Assembly (NCBI GenBank): GCA_041164425.1
Contig: JBEAPO010000011.1
Coordinates: 1 to 6,290, forward strand
DNA: 6,290 nt
Source of the DNA: F1-20-MAGs119 sp041164425
GTDB lineage: Bacteria > Actinomycetota > Acidimicrobiia > Acidimicrobiales > Ilumatobacteraceae
Direction of reading: 5' to 3'
Every line of letters starts with the position of its first letter. The stretch's first letter is position 1. The notes under the pieces were generated by a model. The model saw only the letters and a list, made by a program, of their open reading frames with translations, was not told the origin of the DNA and searched no databases. Made by a program: the position numbers and the translations under genes. Shown here in pieces: positions 5,077-6,290 of this stretch.

Positions 5077-6290
5077 ACGCTTGACCGTCACTTTCACCCA
5101 TGCCGAGGTGTTTCCAGCACCGTCGACTGCACGCACTTGCAGTGCCTTCGCCGTCGACCTCACCGTAATTGCGGCCGTGGTCAAACGGGGCATGCCCATC
5201 GTCTTCACTTTCGACGGCGCCTTGCCGAGCCGAATCAAGGTCGGACGCTTTTTGGCGGCGCTGCGCACCTCGATTGCCACTGCACCCGAGATGGTGTCGC
5301 TCGCGCGAACGTTCAACTTCACCCCAGTCGACGCTTTTGACTTCGCGCGTACCGCGGCCACCGTGACCGCCGAGGCAGGCGCGGCAGACCTTGCCGCGGT
5401 GATCGCCGTGACCCGCGGCTTCGACGTGTCAAGGATGATGTCGTCAGTCTTGTCGTCGGTGACCTTCGAGTCGAAACGTGAGAGGAACCTCACATATACG
5501 GTTTTCGTGAAAGTCCCGCTACGGCTTGCCACCAACTTCCACGGAATATCGGCCGCGCTGTTGGTGAGATCGAAGGGACTCGCGTTCTTGAATCCACCGT
5601 CGTTCGATACGAGAATTTTCGTCGCGTTCGACGGGCCAACGACAGAAACGACGACATTGATCGAGTTTGTGAACTCGTCACCGTCATTGATCGAGACGCC
5701 TTCGGGCCCGATCGTGGTAAACGAACCAATGTCGCCCGTCGCGGAACCGACCGCATTTGAGGCTTCGATGCGGAAGTAGTACTTGGTGCTCTCCTTCAGG
5801 TCGGTAATGACGGCCAGTACTTCTTCGTCCGTCGACGACGTCTGTGTCGTGGCCTTCACCGTCGTACCGTCCACCAACGCCGGGTCGGTGCCGAACACGA
5901 AGTTCACCGCAGTCTCGGTGCCACCCGCGTTCACTGCTCCGCGAAGCGTCGCCTTCGTCGATTGCGGCGTCGCGGTTCCCGTCTTGACCGTCGGCTTCAG
6001 CCCCGCGACCTTGAACGACCGCGACACCGAGTCGGCCGCTTTGTATAAGCCGTACGCGGCACGCGACGCCGAAATGGTGCACGTACCCGGACCAACGAGC
6101 GTGACCGTCGAGCCCGACACCGTGCAGATCGATGTCGTCGTCGACTCGAACGACACTGCGCCACCCGACGAAGACGTTGCGCTGACCGTGAACGCCGCAT
6201 CGCCAAGGGCCTTGTCGGACGGAGCGGCAAACGTGATCGTTTGTGCGACAACTCCGGTGACCGTTGCAGGCGTCAACGCCTCGGTGTTTG
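5074..6290 (-). CDS. Gene A: modular extracellular beta-protein (RCC1 tail, Ig-like, FN3-like, C-terminal Ig-like), 5' partial
   Basis: The reading frame is open from the window edge to a TGA at 5076-5074, giving 404 visible codons; the true start lies beyond 6290. The first visible residues (NTEALTPATVTGV) resemble the end of an RCC1 repeat, where 'G-D-G-x-n-T-x-l-TP-V-x-G' is typical. There follows an Ig-like domain with motifs TITFA, ATSSSG and a Cys pair (SICTVSG / GTCTIS), then one fibronectin-III-like repeat with YYFRIEASNAVGS. Next is a module starting GVSINDGDEF and ending DDIILDTSKP, and a last Ig-like module ending in DGAGNTSAWVKVTVKR. No sortase LPxTG motif or C-terminal membrane helix is visible, so no anchor is seen. 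The protein is a paralogue of gene C at the other end of the block. A role in surface binding or adhesion is inferred from architecture; no enzymatic motif is visible. An in-frame TTG at 6276 is not credible as a start because homologous sequence continues upstream of it. Confidence 0.85.
   Translation of the reverse strand, partial: NTEALTPATVTGVVAQTITFAAPSDKALGDAAFTVSATSSSGGAVSFESTTTSICTVSGSTVTLVGPGTCTISASRAAYGLYKAADSVSRSFKVAGLKPTVKTGTATPQSTKATLRGAVNAGGTETAVNFVFGTDPALVDGTTVKATTQTSSTDEEVLAVITDLKESTKYYFRIEASNAVGSATGDIGSFTTIGPEGVSINDGDEFTNSINVVVSVVGPSNATKILVSNDGGFKNASPFDLTNSAADIPWKLVASRSGTFTKTVYVRFLSRFDSKVTDDKTDDIILDTSKPRVTAITAARSAAPASAVTVAAVRAKSKASTGVKLNVRASDTISGAVAIEVRSAAKKRPTLIRLGKAPSKVKTMGMPRLTTAAITVRSTAKALQVRAVDGAGNTSAWVKVTVKR
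5077..5703 (-). other. Gene A C-terminal pair of beta modules, shared with gene C
   Basis: The first module runs from EGVSINDGDEF through SNDGGF, IPWKL and TKTVYVRF to DDIILDTSKP. The second resembles bacterial Ig-like domains that have 'D-x-SG-x-x-x-IEVR' in the middle and 'AVDGAGNTSAW' at the end. Both modules occur in the same order at the end of gene C. The terminal basic residues VTVKR are followed directly by the stop, so this is the natural C-terminus of the protein. Confidence 0.7.
5704..6000 (-). other. Gene A fibronectin-III-like repeat
   Basis: This unit of about 99 residues begins LKPTVKTG and ends SFTTIGP. It carries the FN3-like signature TDLKESTKYYFRIEASNAVG near its end. It aligns best with the third of the three FN3-like repeats of gene C (FEYGTDSKLV against FVFGTDPALV), which also precedes the GVSINDG module. 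Gene A therefore has one such repeat where gene C has three. Confidence 0.7.
6001..6243 (-). other. Gene A Ig-like domain with Cys pair
   Basis: About 80 residues run from QTITFAAPSD to the RSFKV strand before LKPTV. The two cysteines sit in SICTVSG and GTCTIS, and the gene C domain has cysteines at equivalent places (VCSIAG, GSCVV). This pattern (TITF, then ATSSSG, then C-x-V-x-G ... G-T-C) belongs to a common bacterial Ig-like repeat family of secreted proteins. A disulfide between the two cysteines is inferred. Confidence 0.65.

Noticed and set aside
5074..5101. ATG at 5101 as the start of gene B
   Set aside because: It would put MGESDGQAL, with acidic residues, in front of a textbook lipoprotein n-region (MRRR) and overlap gene A by 28 bases; the ATG at 5074 gives the normal signal peptide and a coupled TGATG junction.
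4961..5779. A 272-codon plus-strand open frame
   Set aside because: It is antisense to gene A and the start of gene B, and its composition is what the reverse of their codons gives. No domain or ribosome site is visible.
6274..6276. TTG as the start codon of gene A
   Set aside because: RCC1-like sequence continues upstream in frame to the window edge, there is no signal peptide after the TTG, and the paralogue C has a long N-terminal part here.

Overview
The window is one continuous minus-strand block of three secreted or cell-surface protein genes, read from high to low coordinates: gene A (runs in from beyond position 6290 and stops at 5074), gene B (5074 to 2984) and gene C (about 2941, running off the window at position 1). 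By eye the DNA is GC-rich, roughly 60%. There is essentially no non-coding sequence: A and B share one base (stop TGA / start ATG) and B and C are about 42 bases apart. I see no tRNA, rRNA, CRISPR array, insertion sequence, attachment site, origin, riboswitch or convincing terminator. Long open frames on the plus strand, and one on the minus strand across the B/C junction, are shadows of these genes.

Genes A and C are paralogues. C is visible almost complete: a Sec-type signal peptide, a seven-bladed RCC1-type beta-propeller with one cysteine pair per blade, a cysteine-paired Ig-like domain, three tandem fibronectin-III-like repeats, a 'GVSINDG' beta module and a last Ig-like module cut by the window edge. 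In the window A shows the last residues of what looks like another RCC1 blade, then the same Ig-like domain, one FN3-like repeat, and the same two C-terminal modules. Between them lies B, a 696-residue lipoprotein. It has a lipobox cysteine and Gly7 spacer, a domain with Cys, His and Asp/Asn motifs suggestive of a papain-like cysteine peptidase, a beta-rich middle region, a threonine-rich linker of about 53 residues and a cysteine-containing C-terminal domain.

The likely host is a high-GC actinobacterium. Long Thr-rich linkers in lipoproteins and this Ig/FN3/RCC1 domain mix are common in Actinomycetota, and an Acidimicrobiia (Ilumatobacter-like) origin is my best guess. This is inference from style, not from a marker gene.

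The working picture is a co-transcribed exported module: two large modular beta-proteins (A, C), probably for adhesion or ligand binding, flanking a membrane-anchored putative cysteine peptidase or transglutaminase-like enzyme (B). Whether B processes or cross-links A and C is a hypothesis from gene order only.
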